Assembly: GCA_018623655.1 (NCBI GenBank)
Contig: JAAZVG010000015.1
Location: 1 to 17,966, forward strand
Origin: Flavobacteriaceae bacterium
GTDB lineage: Bacteria > Bacteroidota > Bacteroidia > Flavobacteriales > Flavobacteriaceae
DNA: 17,966 nt
Direction of reading: 5' to 3'
The notes beneath the pieces are model-generated. The model saw only the letters and a list, made by a program, of their open reading frames with translations, did not search any database and was not told the DNA's origin. How positions within the stretch are numbered: position 1 is the first letter of the stretch; each line of letters starts with the position of its first letter. The translations under genes were made by a program, and so were the position numbers. Shown piece by piece: positions 7,522-15,177 of the stretch.

Positions 7522-8715
7522 CTAAAGTGTTAAAAGAGATAGATTTCGAAAGGGTAGCGGAAACCAGTCAGCTACTAAATTACTGGTTAAATACCCATCG
7601 TAAGTGTAAACCCCAGATTGCAATTCATGTGAATTTAAAAATCCGGCCGATAATCCTCCGTTTGCGGTGAGTTTGAGGAGGAAAGATACCACAAGCGCAT
7701 TTAGTGCAATTGAAGAGGTTTTAGGGTATCTCGAAGGGATATTTGGTACGCCGTAATGAATCACGTCGTAAACGATTCTAATAGGATCGTCATGTGTGGT
7801 TAATTCGGAGGTTTCAATGCACCCACCGTTGTCAATACTTACATCAACAATTATTGATCCCGACTTCATTTGTGAAACCATAGGTTCTAAAACAACAATT
7901 GGAGCTCTTTTTTCGCCAGTTAGTGTACCAATTACAACATCTGCAGATTGAAGATGTTTTGCAAGTCGCTCCTGGGTGAGTGTAGAAGTATGTAAACGAT
8001 GCCCTATACTATTTCGAGCACTTCGCAACTTTGAAAGGTCGTTATCGTAAAGGGTAACCTCTGAACCAAGAGCTAATGCGGTTCTTGCTGCTTCTACTCC
8101 TGTAGTTTGTGCACCAATGACAATAGTTTGTATCGGCGAAACACCCGTTACACTACCAAAAAGTAATCCTTTACCTTTATTTGAGGCTGAAAGTAATTCG
8201 GAGGCGATATGAACAGCGCTCTGTCCAGAAATTTCCCCTAAACTTTCAACGAATGGAAAGTGATCCGTTCCTTCTCGTATAAATTCTAAACCAATAGCTG
8301 TGATTTTCTTATCTAATAATTTTTCGAAGTAAAGTTTCTTTTTGGTTTTGATTTGTAGTGCAGATAATAATGTACAACCAGAGGAAACTTTATCGATTTC
8401 TGTTATAGTGAAAGGATCAACTTTTACAACGAAAGGCGTACTAAAAATTCGTTTCTCATCGGCTGTAACCTCGGCTCCTGCTTCAGAATAGAAATGGTTT
8501 TCAAAACCAGTATGCAAACCAAGATCTTTCTGAATTATGATTTCGTGCCCTAATTGACAAAGTTGTTTTACACCTTCTGGTGTAATTGCAACTCTTCTTT
8601 CTTGGAGTGTTGAAGCTTTGGCGAAACTTACTTTTAATCGCTCTTCAGAAGGGTTTACCCAAAGTCTTTCTTCTTGCGGCAGTAACTCCGCTCTTGAAAA
8701 TGGAGATTTACTCAT
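7522..8715 (-). CDS. ald: Alanine dehydrogenase / transhydrogenase alpha-like NAD(P)-binding protein
   Basis: A 397-residue member of the AlaDH/PntA N-terminal family. The conserved N-terminal motif ERRVAITPEGV gives Arg41, and PFVVKVDP gives Lys98, matching the substrate-contacting Arg and Lys of alanine dehydrogenase. The dinucleotide fold starts with VIGAQTTGVEAA (199-210) and continues to IVDVSIDNGG with Asp295, equal to the active-site Asp of AlaDH. HYGVPNIPSRYP and TSSIALNALV are the usual later motifs. An N-terminal extension of about 26 residues precedes the usual start. The His of AlaDH (LHLA motif) is replaced by Gln121 in ALQIK, a residue more like PntA at this place. Alanine to pyruvate conversion is therefore likely by family but not certain. 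The gene lies 18 bases after tsaE and 1 base before the small membrane protein gene. Confidence 0.82.
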   Translation of the reverse strand: MSKSPFSRAELLPQEERLWVNPSEERLKVSFAKASTLQERRVAITPEGVKQLCQLGHEIIIQKDLGLHTGFENHFYSEAGAEVTADEKRIFSTPFVVKVDPFTITEIDKVSSGCTLLSALQIKTKKKLYFEKLLDKKITAIGLEFIREGTDHFPFVESLGEISGQSAVHIASELLSASNKGKGLLFGSVTGVSPIQTIVIGAQTTGVEAARTALALGSEVTLYDNDLSKLRSARNSIGHRLHTSTLTQERLAKHLQSADVVIGTLTGEKRAPIVVLEPMVSQMKSGSIIVDVSIDNGGCIETSELTTHDDPIRIVYDVIHYGVPNIPSRYPKTSSIALNALVVSFLLKLTANGGLSAGFLNSHELQSGVYTYDGYLTSNLVADWFPLPFRNLSLLTL

Positions 8716-8733
8716 GAGTCGAAAAGTACAAAA

Positions 8734-9192
8734 TCAAGATTGATATATTTTTAATTTTCGCATATCCTCTGAAATGATATCAATTTCGAGCAACATCGCT
8801 TTTTGGTTCAATAAAGATGTCATGCGTTCTGACCATTCAATAAAGAGAAGACTTCCTGATTCTATGTACTCTTCAAAACCGATATCGTAAAGCTCTGCTT
8901 CATCCCTAACTCGATAAAGATCAGCATGGTATACAACCTTTTTATTTGGCAATTCATAGGTGTTGATTAGTGAGAAGGTCGGGCTACTAATGGCATCTTT
9001 TACCCCTAAATTTCTAAGTAGTGCTTTAATAAAAGTCGTTTTTCCTGCTCCCATAACTCCTTCAACGTAAACTTCTCCGCTTCTAGGAAGAATATCAATT
9101 ACAACTCTCGCATATTGATCAATATCCTTTAGCCTATACTCTATGATGTGATCGGGATGAGCTTTCTTGCCTGCTGACATATTTATGGCCAT
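8734..9192 (-). CDS. tsaE: tRNA t6A37 threonylcarbamoyl transferase complex ATPase TsaE
   Basis: TsaE is the P-loop ATPase that resets the TsaB-TsaD complex during synthesis of threonylcarbamoyl-adenosine at position 37 of ANN-decoding tRNAs. The 152-residue protein has the Walker A motif GVMGAGKTT (45-53), the family motif SSPTFSLINTY (69-79), the HADLYRV segment (89-95) and the Walker B-like LLFIEWSER (115-123). This order is diagnostic. The start could be the ATG at 9192 or the next in-frame ATG at 9180, which would give a length closer to many homologues. tsaE is the first gene of a probable minus-strand operon with the ald-like gene and the small membrane protein. It is divergent from the HD-domain gene, with only 16 bases between the annotated starts. 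Confidence 0.94.
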   Translation of the reverse strand: MAINMSAGKKAHPDHIIEYRLKDIDQYARVVIDILPRSGEVYVEGVMGAGKTTFIKALLRNLGVKDAISSPTFSLINTYELPNKKVVYHADLYRVRDEAELYDIGFEEYIESGSLLFIEWSERMTSLLNQKAMLLEIDIISEDMRKLKIYQS

Positions 9193-9197
9193 CTTTG
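9190..9197 (+). promoter_or_regulatory. Putative -7 promoter box of the HD-domain gene
   Basis: CATCTTTG is one mismatch from TAnnTTTG and ends 11 bases before the GTG at 9209. It overlaps the start codon of tsaE on the other strand. Support is limited to the motif and its position. Confidence 0.28.
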
Positions 9198-9208
9198 TGA
9201 CACTTTAA

Positions 9209-10450
9209 GTGCCAAATATAGTGTTGTCTAGCCATAAATTAAAGGTGTTTAACGATCCGATATACGGTTCGGTTGCCATTCCTTCACCACTAATACTTCA
9301 AGTTATCTCGCACCCCTTTTTTCAAAGGCTCAGACGTATATCCCAAATGGGGCTTTCTTATTTGGTTTATCCTGGTGCTCATCACACTCGTTTTCATCAT
9401 GCATTGGGAGCAATGAATCTAATGCAAAAGGCGATTGATACTTTAAGGTTAAAAGGAGTTCAATTATCAATCGAAGAGAAGGAAGGGCTATTACTAGCCA
9501 TTTTGCTTCATGATATTGGTCATGGACCTTTTTCACATGCTTTAGAGGAAAAATTAATTTCAAAACATCATGAGACCCTTTCTTTAGGATTCATGGAGCT
9601 ACTTAATAAGGAATTTTCAGGTCAACTCGATATGGCAATTTCTATTTTTAAGGGAGAGTCGAAGCGTCCTTTTCTTAATCAATTAGTTTCTAGTCAACTC
9701 GATATGGATCGACTTGATTATTTAAAAAGAGATAGTTTTTTCGCTGGCGTTACAGAAGGAAACATTAATTCAGAACGATTAATTAGTACCCTTAACGTAA
9801 TTGATGATTCAATTGTTGTTGAAGAAAAGGGGATTTATTCAGTAGAAAAATTTTTGATGGCTCGGAGATTTATGTATTGGCAAGTTTATTTACACAAGAC
9901 GAGTATAGTAGCCGAAATTATGCTTGGTAAAATTATTCAAAGAGCAAAGGAGCTTATTTGTCGTGGCGTACTCGTTGAAGGGCCACCTAATTTGATGTAC
10001 TTCTTAAATCAACAATTTTCAAAAGATAAAGATCAAGAGGTGATCCTCCATCAATTTGCCAAGCTTGATGATATCGATATTATGGCATGTATCAAACGAT
10101 GGTCAAATCACAGTGATATCATTTTAGCTCGTCTTTGTAAGGGTATATTAAATAGAGACCTTATGGAGGTTAGATTTATAGAGAAGTGTGCGAGTATAGC
10201 TCAAATAGAGAAATTGAAACATCAGGTAGCCAAAGAATATAAAATGAGTGTCGATGAAGCTGATTATCTCGTTTATCATGGGACGCTCTGGAATCTAGCT
10301 TATAATCCTGACAAACAGCCTATTCGTATTCTTTTTAGAGACGGTGAGATTATTGATTTTATACAAGCCAGTCGTTATGCTGGAGCTGGAGCATTTAGTG
10401 TGAAGCATGAAAAGAACTATATCTGTTCTCCTAAGTTACAACTGCCATAA
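9209..10450 (+). CDS. HD-domain phosphohydrolase (SAMHD1/dGTPase-like)
   Basis: A protein of up to 413 residues with an HD metal-dependent phosphohydrolase domain in its N-terminal half. FQRLRRISQMGLSYLVYPG (38-56) and HHTRFHHALG (58-67) supply the first metal His. LLHDIGHGPFSH (99-110) holds the defining His101-Asp102, and SQLDMDRLDYLKRD (162-175) supplies the later Asp. This arrangement is shared with dNTP triphosphohydrolases and SAMHD1, but the substrate of the Bacteroidota group is not known to me. The start is unsure. An in-frame stop directly precedes GTG 9209, and GTG 9221 or TTG 9224 would place the N-terminus nearer the conserved KLKVFNDPIYG. The gene ends 19 bases before lpxD, a neighbour I recall in other flavobacteria. 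Confidence 0.9.
   Translation: MPNIVLSSHKLKVFNDPIYGSVAIPSPLILQVISHPFFQRLRRISQMGLSYLVYPGAHHTRFHHALGAMNLMQKAIDTLRLKGVQLSIEEKEGLLLAILLHDIGHGPFSHALEEKLISKHHETLSLGFMELLNKEFSGQLDMAISIFKGESKRPFLNQLVSSQLDMDRLDYLKRDSFFAGVTEGNINSERLISTLNVIDDSIVVEEKGIYSVEKFLMARRFMYWQVYLHKTSIVAEIMLGKIIQRAKELICRGVLVEGPPNLMYFLNQQFSKDKDQEVILHQFAKLDDIDIMACIKRWSNHSDIILARLCKGILNRDLMEVRFIEKCASIAQIEKLKHQVAKEYKMSVDEADYLVYHGTLWNLAYNPDKQPIRILFRDGEIIDFIQASRYAGAGAFSVKHEKNYICSPKLQLP
9213..9220 (-). promoter_or_regulatory. Putative -7 promoter box of tsaE operon
   Basis: On the minus strand this is TATATTTG, an exact TAnnTTTG match, 20 bases before the ATG at 9192. It lies inside the first codons of the HD-domain gene if that gene starts at GTG 9209, so the two divergent units would share sequence. 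Confidence 0.42.
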
Positions 10451-10455
10451 ATCCT

Positions 10456-10463
10456 TACCTTTG
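10456..10463 (+). promoter_or_regulatory. Putative -7 promoter box of the lpxD operon
   Basis: TACCTTTG matches TAnnTTTG exactly and is followed by CGCGGA and then the lpxD ATG. With a transcription start expected a few bases after the box, the mRNA would have almost no 5' leader. The box begins 5 bases after the stop of the HD-domain gene. Confidence 0.5.
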
Positions 10464-10469
10464 CGCGGA

Positions 10470-11507
10470 ATGAACTTTCAAATACAACAAATCGCAGATT
10501 GGATAGGAGCCGAAGTTGTCGGTGACCCGAATCAAATTATTGATCATTTTTCGGCGATAGAAGAAGGTACTTCAAACGGAATTTCATTTTTGGCTAATCC
10601 TAAATATGAAAATTACCTCTACACAACTGAAGCCTCTGCTGTGATTGTTTCAAAAGAATTGACTCTAAAAGAAAAGACTAAAGCGACTTTACTGAAGGTA
10701 GAGGACCCATATAGTGCTTTTGCTCAATTATTAAGAGCATATGAGGCGGCAATAAAACCCGAATATATTGGGGTTGATAGTTCGGCTAGTATTCATGAAA
10801 CTGCTGTATTAGAATCTTCTGTGTATGTAGGTGCATACTCTGTGATTGAAGGTGGAGCCAATATAAAATCAAATACAGAAATACACGCTCAAACGTACAT
10901 CGGTCGCAATGTTGTTATTGGTGAAGGTTGTGAAGTATATCCAGGCGTGAAAATATACGGGGGTACCATAATTGGTAATAATGTAGTCATTCATTCTAAC
11001 TCTGTCATTGGCGCCCCAGGATTTGGTTTCTCACCCAACAGTGACGGAGGGTTTGATAAAATACCACAACTTGGTAAAGTAGTTATAGAAGATAATGTGG
11101 ATATCGGTTCTTCGTGTACAATTGATCGTGCTACTTTTGGTGAAACACGTATTTCTCAGGGAGTAAAACTGGATAATCAAGTTCATCTAGCTCACAATGT
11201 TTTTATTGGTGAAAACACAGTGATTGCCGCCCAAACAGGAATTGCTGGTTCTACAAAAATTGGTAATAAGGTAATGATCGGAGGTCAAGCGGGAATTGTT
11301 GGTCACATAGAAATTGGGGATGAGGCAAAAATTCAGGCTCAAAGTGGGGTTACTCGAAACGTTAAAACCAACGAAAAAGTTCAAGGTACTCCAGCAATTG
11401 ATTATACTACTTTTAGTAAATCGTACATACATTTTAAAAACTTGGTTTCTTTGGATGCCAGAGTTAGAGAGTTAGAACAACCACTGAATAAAACAACAGA
11501 GAAGTGA
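10470..11507 (+). CDS. lpxD: UDP-3-O-(3-hydroxyacyl)glucosamine N-acyltransferase
   Basis: LpxD performs the third committed step of lipid A synthesis, adding a second 3-hydroxyacyl chain from ACP to the glucosamine nitrogen in the cytoplasm. The 345-residue protein has an N-terminal uridine-binding domain (residues 1-100) and then a left-handed beta-helix of hexapeptide repeats up to about 300. The catalytic His is His242 in VHLAHNVFIG. The motif GAPGFGFSP (181-189) is the usual LpxD loop. The start is ATG 10470, because MNFQIQQIADWIGAEVVGD aligns with the family N-terminus; an open frame reaching back to 10407 only overlaps the preceding gene. Its stop overlaps the next start as GTGA. It heads a tight operon with lpxC-fabZ, lpxA and efp. 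Confidence 0.96.
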   Translation: MNFQIQQIADWIGAEVVGDPNQIIDHFSAIEEGTSNGISFLANPKYENYLYTTEASAVIVSKELTLKEKTKATLLKVEDPYSAFAQLLRAYEAAIKPEYIGVDSSASIHETAVLESSVYVGAYSVIEGGANIKSNTEIHAQTYIGRNVVIGEGCEVYPGVKIYGGTIIGNNVVIHSNSVIGAPGFGFSPNSDGGFDKIPQLGKVVIEDNVDIGSSCTIDRATFGETRISQGVKLDNQVHLAHNVFIGENTVIAAQTGIAGSTKIGNKVMIGGQAGIVGHIEIGDEAKIQAQSGVTRNVKTNEKVQGTPAIDYTTFSKSYIHFKNLVSLDARVRELEQPLNKTTEK

Positions 11508-12889
11508 AACAAACCACCCTTGAAAGAGAGGTAAGCTTATCTGGTATTGGCCTGCATACCGGTCAAGAAGTTACCTTAACCTTTAAACCAGCAGAACCAG
11601 ACACAGGATACGTTTTTAAACGTTTAGATTTAGAGGGAAGCCCTGAAGTTCCAGCATCTGCTCAATGGGTAAATAAGACGCAGAGAAGTACTGTTTTAGA
11701 CTACAAAGGTGTGGAGGTACAAACCTCAGAGCATGTTTTAGCAGCTTTAACAGGATTAGACTACGATAATGCAATCATTGAAATTAATGCTAGCGAGCCT
11801 CCTATACTCGACGGTTCTGCCAAGTATTTTTTAGAAGCTCTGGAAAAAGCAGGAAAGATTGAACAAAAGGCAGAACGAGAAGTTTATGTCGTTTCTGAAC
11901 CCATTCATTATAAAGATCCTGAATCGGGATCGGAGATTATCGTTCTACCTTCAGAGAATTATGAAGTACAGGTAATGGTAGATTTTGGAACCAAAATTCT
12001 TGGTACCCAGAATGCGTCACTTTTCTCAATAGAAGAATTTAAAGAAGAAATTGCTGATGCTCGTACATTTAGTTTTCTGCACGATATTGAGAAGTTATTA
12101 GATCAAGGACTGATTAGGGGAGGTGATTTAAATAACGCAATTGTTTATGTCGATAAAGAATTGTCTAAGGAGACTTTAAAAAAGCTTAAAATGGCTTTTA
12201 ATAAAGAGGATATTCAAGTTACCCCAAATGGTATTCTAAACAATTTAGAATTAAAATATCCGAACGAAGCGGCAAGACATAAATTGCTTGACGTGGTTGG
12301 GGATTTAGCGCTTATTGGGAATAAAATTCAAGGTAGAGTCATTGCTTGTAAACCTGGACACTTTGTGAATACCGAGTTCGCTAAGGTGATGCAGAAGAAA
12401 ATCAAGGATGAGAAGCGCAAACGTGTCCCTAAAATTGACATTTATGCAGATCCTGTGCTGGATACAGTACAAATTATGGATATGCTTCCGCACCGTCCAC
12501 CATTTCTCTTGGTAGACAAAATCTTAGAACTTACAGATTCGAGAGTTGTAGGGCTCAAGAATGTCTCAATGAATGAAGCGTATTTTGTGGGGCACTTTCC
12601 AGGAGCCCCGGTGATGCCAGGAGTCTTGCAGATAGAAGCTATGGCTCAGACTGGAGGAGTTTTAGTACTCAATACGGTACCAGACCCAGAAAATTACTTG
12701 ACTTTTTTCATGAAAATGGATAACGTTCGATTTAAACATCAAGTAAACCCGGGTGATACCTTAATATTTGATTGTGAGCTTATAACACCTATAAGACGAG
12801 GTATTTGCCATATGCGTGCGCTCGCCTTCGTTGGAGATAAGTTGGTTTCTGAGGCCGAATTAATGGCTCAAATTGTTAAAACCAAATAA
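11504..12889 (+). CDS. lpxC-fabZ: Bifunctional UDP-3-O-acyl-GlcNAc deacetylase / 3-hydroxyacyl-ACP dehydratase
   Basis: A 461-residue natural fusion. Residues 1-300 are LpxC, the zinc deacetylase of the committed step of lipid A synthesis. The zinc ligands are His77 (TSEHVLA), His259 and Asp263 (RHKLLDVVGD), and the acid-base His286 lies in KPGHFVN. After a Lys-rich linker, residues 320-461 are FabZ, the hotdog-fold dehydratase of fatty acid elongation. It has MLPHRPPFLLVD (328-339), the catalytic His364 in VGHFPGAPVMPG, and Glu378 in QIEAMAQ. Both active sites look intact. The fusion is characteristic of Bacteroidota and joins two enzymes that compete for the 3-hydroxyacyl-ACP pool. The start is GTG, overlapping the lpxD stop by 4 bases (GTGA), so translation is probably coupled. 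Confidence 0.97.
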   Translation: MKQTTLEREVSLSGIGLHTGQEVTLTFKPAEPDTGYVFKRLDLEGSPEVPASAQWVNKTQRSTVLDYKGVEVQTSEHVLAALTGLDYDNAIIEINASEPPILDGSAKYFLEALEKAGKIEQKAEREVYVVSEPIHYKDPESGSEIIVLPSENYEVQVMVDFGTKILGTQNASLFSIEEFKEEIADARTFSFLHDIEKLLDQGLIRGGDLNNAIVYVDKELSKETLKKLKMAFNKEDIQVTPNGILNNLELKYPNEAARHKLLDVVGDLALIGNKIQGRVIACKPGHFVNTEFAKVMQKKIKDEKRKRVPKIDIYADPVLDTVQIMDMLPHRPPFLLVDKILELTDSRVVGLKNVSMNEAYFVGHFPGAPVMPGVLQIEAMAQTGGVLVLNTVPDPENYLTFFMKMDNVRFKHQVNPGDTLIFDCELITPIRRGICHMRALAFVGDKLVSEAELMAQIVKTK

Positions 12890-12895
12890 GTTCAT

Positions 12896-13681
12896 ATGAA
12901 TCAACCTTTAGCTTACGTACACCCCGGAGCAAAAATTGCTAAAAACGTTACGATTGAACCTTTTGCCATGATTCACAATAATGTAGAAATTGGCGAAGGT
13001 ACTTGGGTTGGTTCGAATGTAACCATAATGGAGGGTGCGAGGATTGGAAAAAACTGCTTCATTTACCCTGGATCGGTAATTTCAGCTCCGCCACAAGACC
13101 TTAAATACTCAGGAGAAGATACCATTACCATTATCGGTGATAATACGACCATTAGGGAATGTGTAACCATAAATAGAGGAACTACTGACCGTTGGAAGAC
13201 GACTGTTGGTTCAAATTGTCTAATAATGGCTTATTGCCACATTGCTCATGATTGTAATGTATCTGACGGATGTATTTTTAGTAATAATTCTACCTTGGCA
13301 GGTCATGTTAATGTAGGGCCAAATGTTGTTATGGCCGGTATGGTTGCAGTACATCAATTTGTTTCTATAGGTCACCACTCATTCGTTACAGGTGGTGCCT
13401 TGGTTAGAAAAGACGTACCTCCTTTTGTCAAAGCCGCAAGAGAGCCTTTATCTTATGTTGGTGTCAATTCTGTAGGTCTTAGAAGAAGAGGATTTGCACC
13501 TGAAAAAATAAGAGAGATACAACAGATTTATCGAATATTATACCAAAAAAATTACAACAATACCCAAGCCTTACAAATTATTGAAGCTGAGATGGAAGCA
13601 ACAAATGAAAGAGACGAGATTCTCGAGTTTATTAGAGCTTCTAAGCGAGGAATCATGAAGGGCTATTTTAATAACTCTTAA
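12896..13681 (+). CDS. lpxA: Acyl-ACP--UDP-N-acetylglucosamine O-acyltransferase
   Basis: LpxA carries out the first step of lipid A synthesis, transferring a 3-hydroxyacyl chain from ACP to UDP-GlcNAc. The 261 residues form a left-handed beta-helix with hexapeptide repeats from about residue 8 to 185, and a helical C-terminal part. The catalytic base is His118 in AYCHIAHDC (112-120). The AVHQF motif (151-155) and KDVPPFV (172-178) are family signatures. Gly166-Gly167 lie where E. coli has the chain-length-limiting Gly173, which is compatible with long acyl chains; this alignment was done by eye. The gene starts 6 bases after the lpxC-fabZ stop and is followed by efp after 3 bases. lpxB, lpxH and lpxK are not in the window. 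Confidence 0.97.
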   Translation: MNQPLAYVHPGAKIAKNVTIEPFAMIHNNVEIGEGTWVGSNVTIMEGARIGKNCFIYPGSVISAPPQDLKYSGEDTITIIGDNTTIRECVTINRGTTDRWKTTVGSNCLIMAYCHIAHDCNVSDGCIFSNNSTLAGHVNVGPNVVMAGMVAVHQFVSIGHHSFVTGGALVRKDVPPFVKAAREPLSYVGVNSVGLRRRGFAPEKIREIQQIYRILYQKNYNNTQALQIIEAEMEATNERDEILEFIRASKRGIMKGYFNNS

Positions 13682-13684
13682 ATT

Positions 13685-14251
13685 ATGGCGTCAACATCAG
13701 ATATTAGAAAAGGACTTTGTATTCGTTATAACAACGACATCTATAAAATCATAGAATTTTTACATGTTAAACCAGGCAAAGGCCCAGCTTTTGTAAGAAC
13801 AAAACTTAAAAGTGTGACTACAGGTAAGGTGCTGGATAATACCTTTTCAGCAGGACACAAGCTAGATGATGTCCGAGTAGAGACTCGTAGTTTTCAATTT
13901 TTATACAGTGAAGGAAGCACGTATCATTTTATGAATACCGACGATTATGATCAAATCGCTCTTCAAGAAGAAGCCTTAGAATCTCATGATCTGCTGAAAG
14001 AAGGAGAAATTGTAACGATTCTTTTTAACACTGAAGATAGTTTACCATTATCGGTTGACATGCCAGCTAATGTGGTTCTTGAAGTAACTCACTCTGAACC
14101 TGGTGTTAAAGGAAATACTGCAACCAACGCGACAAAGCCGGCGACTGTTGAAACAGGAGCAAGAATCAATGTGCCTTTATTTATAAACGAAGGTGATAAG
14201 ATTAAAATTGATACTGAAAAGAAATCATATATCGAACGAGTTAAAGAGTAA
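13685..14251 (+). CDS. efp: Translation elongation factor P
   Basis: EF-P binds ribosomes stalled at consecutive prolines and stimulates peptide bond formation. The 188-residue length is normal. The N-terminal KOW-like domain carries the tip loop KPGKGPAF with Lys32, the position modified in many bacteria (Lys34 in E. coli). Two OB-fold domains follow, and the end has the family signature from VPLFINEGDKIKIDTE to YIERVKE. No modification enzyme such as EpmA or EarP is encoded nearby, so the state of Lys32 cannot be judged. The ATG is 3 bases after the lpxA stop, placing it in the lipid A operon. The start context is AT-rich with no Shine-Dalgarno sequence. Confidence 0.97.
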   Translation: MASTSDIRKGLCIRYNNDIYKIIEFLHVKPGKGPAFVRTKLKSVTTGKVLDNTFSAGHKLDDVRVETRSFQFLYSEGSTYHFMNTDDYDQIALQEEALESHDLLKEGEIVTILFNTEDSLPLSVDMPANVVLEVTHSEPGVKGNTATNATKPATVETGARINVPLFINEGDKIKIDTEKKSYIERVKE

Positions 14252-14304
14252 ACAGAGTAAGGCAAATTATTTTGTCGTTTTTAATTTTCAATCAAAACAA
14301 AAAT

Positions 14305-15177
14305 ATGAGTGTATTAGTAAATATTGATTCCCGAATTATTGTTCAGGGCTTCACGGGTACTGAAGGAACCTTTCACGCAGAACAAATGATACAATACGGA
14401 ACCAATGTTGTAGGAGGGGTAACTCCAGGTAAAGGTGGTCAAACACATCTTGATCGCCCGGTATTTAACACGGTTAGAGAAGCTGTTGACAAGGTAAAGG
14501 CAAATACCTCTATAATATTTGTTCCACCAGCTTTTGCTGCAGACGCGATTATGGAATCAGCAAATGCAGGAATCAAAGTTATTATTGCAATTACTGAAGG
14601 AATCCCAGTAGCCGATATGGTAAAAGTTTACGATTACATCAAGCAATACGATTGTCGACTTATTGGACCAAACTGCCCAGGTGTAATCACTCCTGAAGAG
14701 GCAAAGGTTGGTATTATGCCAGGTTTTGTATTTGAAAAGGGAAGCGTAGGAATTGTATCAAAATCAGGAACGTTAACTTATGAGGCTTCAGATCAGGTGG
14801 TTCGCCAAGGACTCGGAGTTTCAACCGCTATTGGCATAGGTGGTGACCCTATTATTGGTACAACAACCAAAGAAGCATTACAATTACTCATTGAGGATAA
14901 TGAAACCGATTGTGTTGTAATGATTGGTGAAATTGGAGGTCAATTAGAATCAGACGCCGCTAATTGGTATAAAAATAGTGGAAGTTCGAAGCCTGTTGTA
15001 GGCTTTATTGCTGGTGAAACGGCTCCCGCAGGAAGAACAATGGGACATGCGGGTGCTATTGTAGGAGGTAGCGATGATACTGCCCAGGCGAAAAAGCAAA
15101 TTATGTCGTCATGCGGTATACATGTCGTTGATTCGCCTGCAATGATTGGTGCTAAAGTAAAGCAAGTATTATCTTAA
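14305..15177 (+). CDS. sucD: Succinyl-CoA synthetase, alpha subunit (ADP/GDP-forming)
   Basis: The alpha subunit of the TCA-cycle enzyme that interconverts succinyl-CoA and succinate with substrate-level phosphorylation. The protein is 290 residues. The CoA-binding Rossmann part opens with IIVQGFTGTEGTFH and includes VGGVTPGKGG (36-45). GPNCPGVITP (121-130) is the family signature. The phosphorylated His is His248 in RTMGHAGAIV. The start at ATG 14305 is chosen because MSVLVNIDSRIIVQGFTG matches the family N-terminus; a TTG at 14272 would add 11 unconserved residues. The beta subunit gene sucC is not adjacent, so the two subunits are encoded apart. The 53-base gap after efp is AT-rich and may contain a promoter (TTATTTTG is a poor match). 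fabG follows directly. Confidence 0.96.
   Translation: MSVLVNIDSRIIVQGFTGTEGTFHAEQMIQYGTNVVGGVTPGKGGQTHLDRPVFNTVREAVDKVKANTSIIFVPPAFAADAIMESANAGIKVIIAITEGIPVADMVKVYDYIKQYDCRLIGPNCPGVITPEEAKVGIMPGFVFEKGSVGIVSKSGTLTYEASDQVVRQGLGVSTAIGIGGDPIIGTTTKEALQLLIEDNETDCVVMIGEIGGQLESDAANWYKNSGSSKPVVGFIAGETAPAGRTMGHAGAIVGGSDDTAQAKKQIMSSCGIHVVDSPAMIGAKVKQVLS

Noticed and set aside
10407..10469. Longer N-terminus for lpxD from an upstream TTG-type start
   Set aside because: The extra 21 residues overlap the end of the HD-domain gene and do not fit LpxD. The promoter box at 10456-10463 also lies downstream of that start, so ATG 10470 is preferred.
14272..14304. Longer N-terminus for sucD from TTG 14272
   Set aside because: The added residues are unlike SucD, and MSVLVNIDSRIIVQGFTG at 14305 fits the family start.
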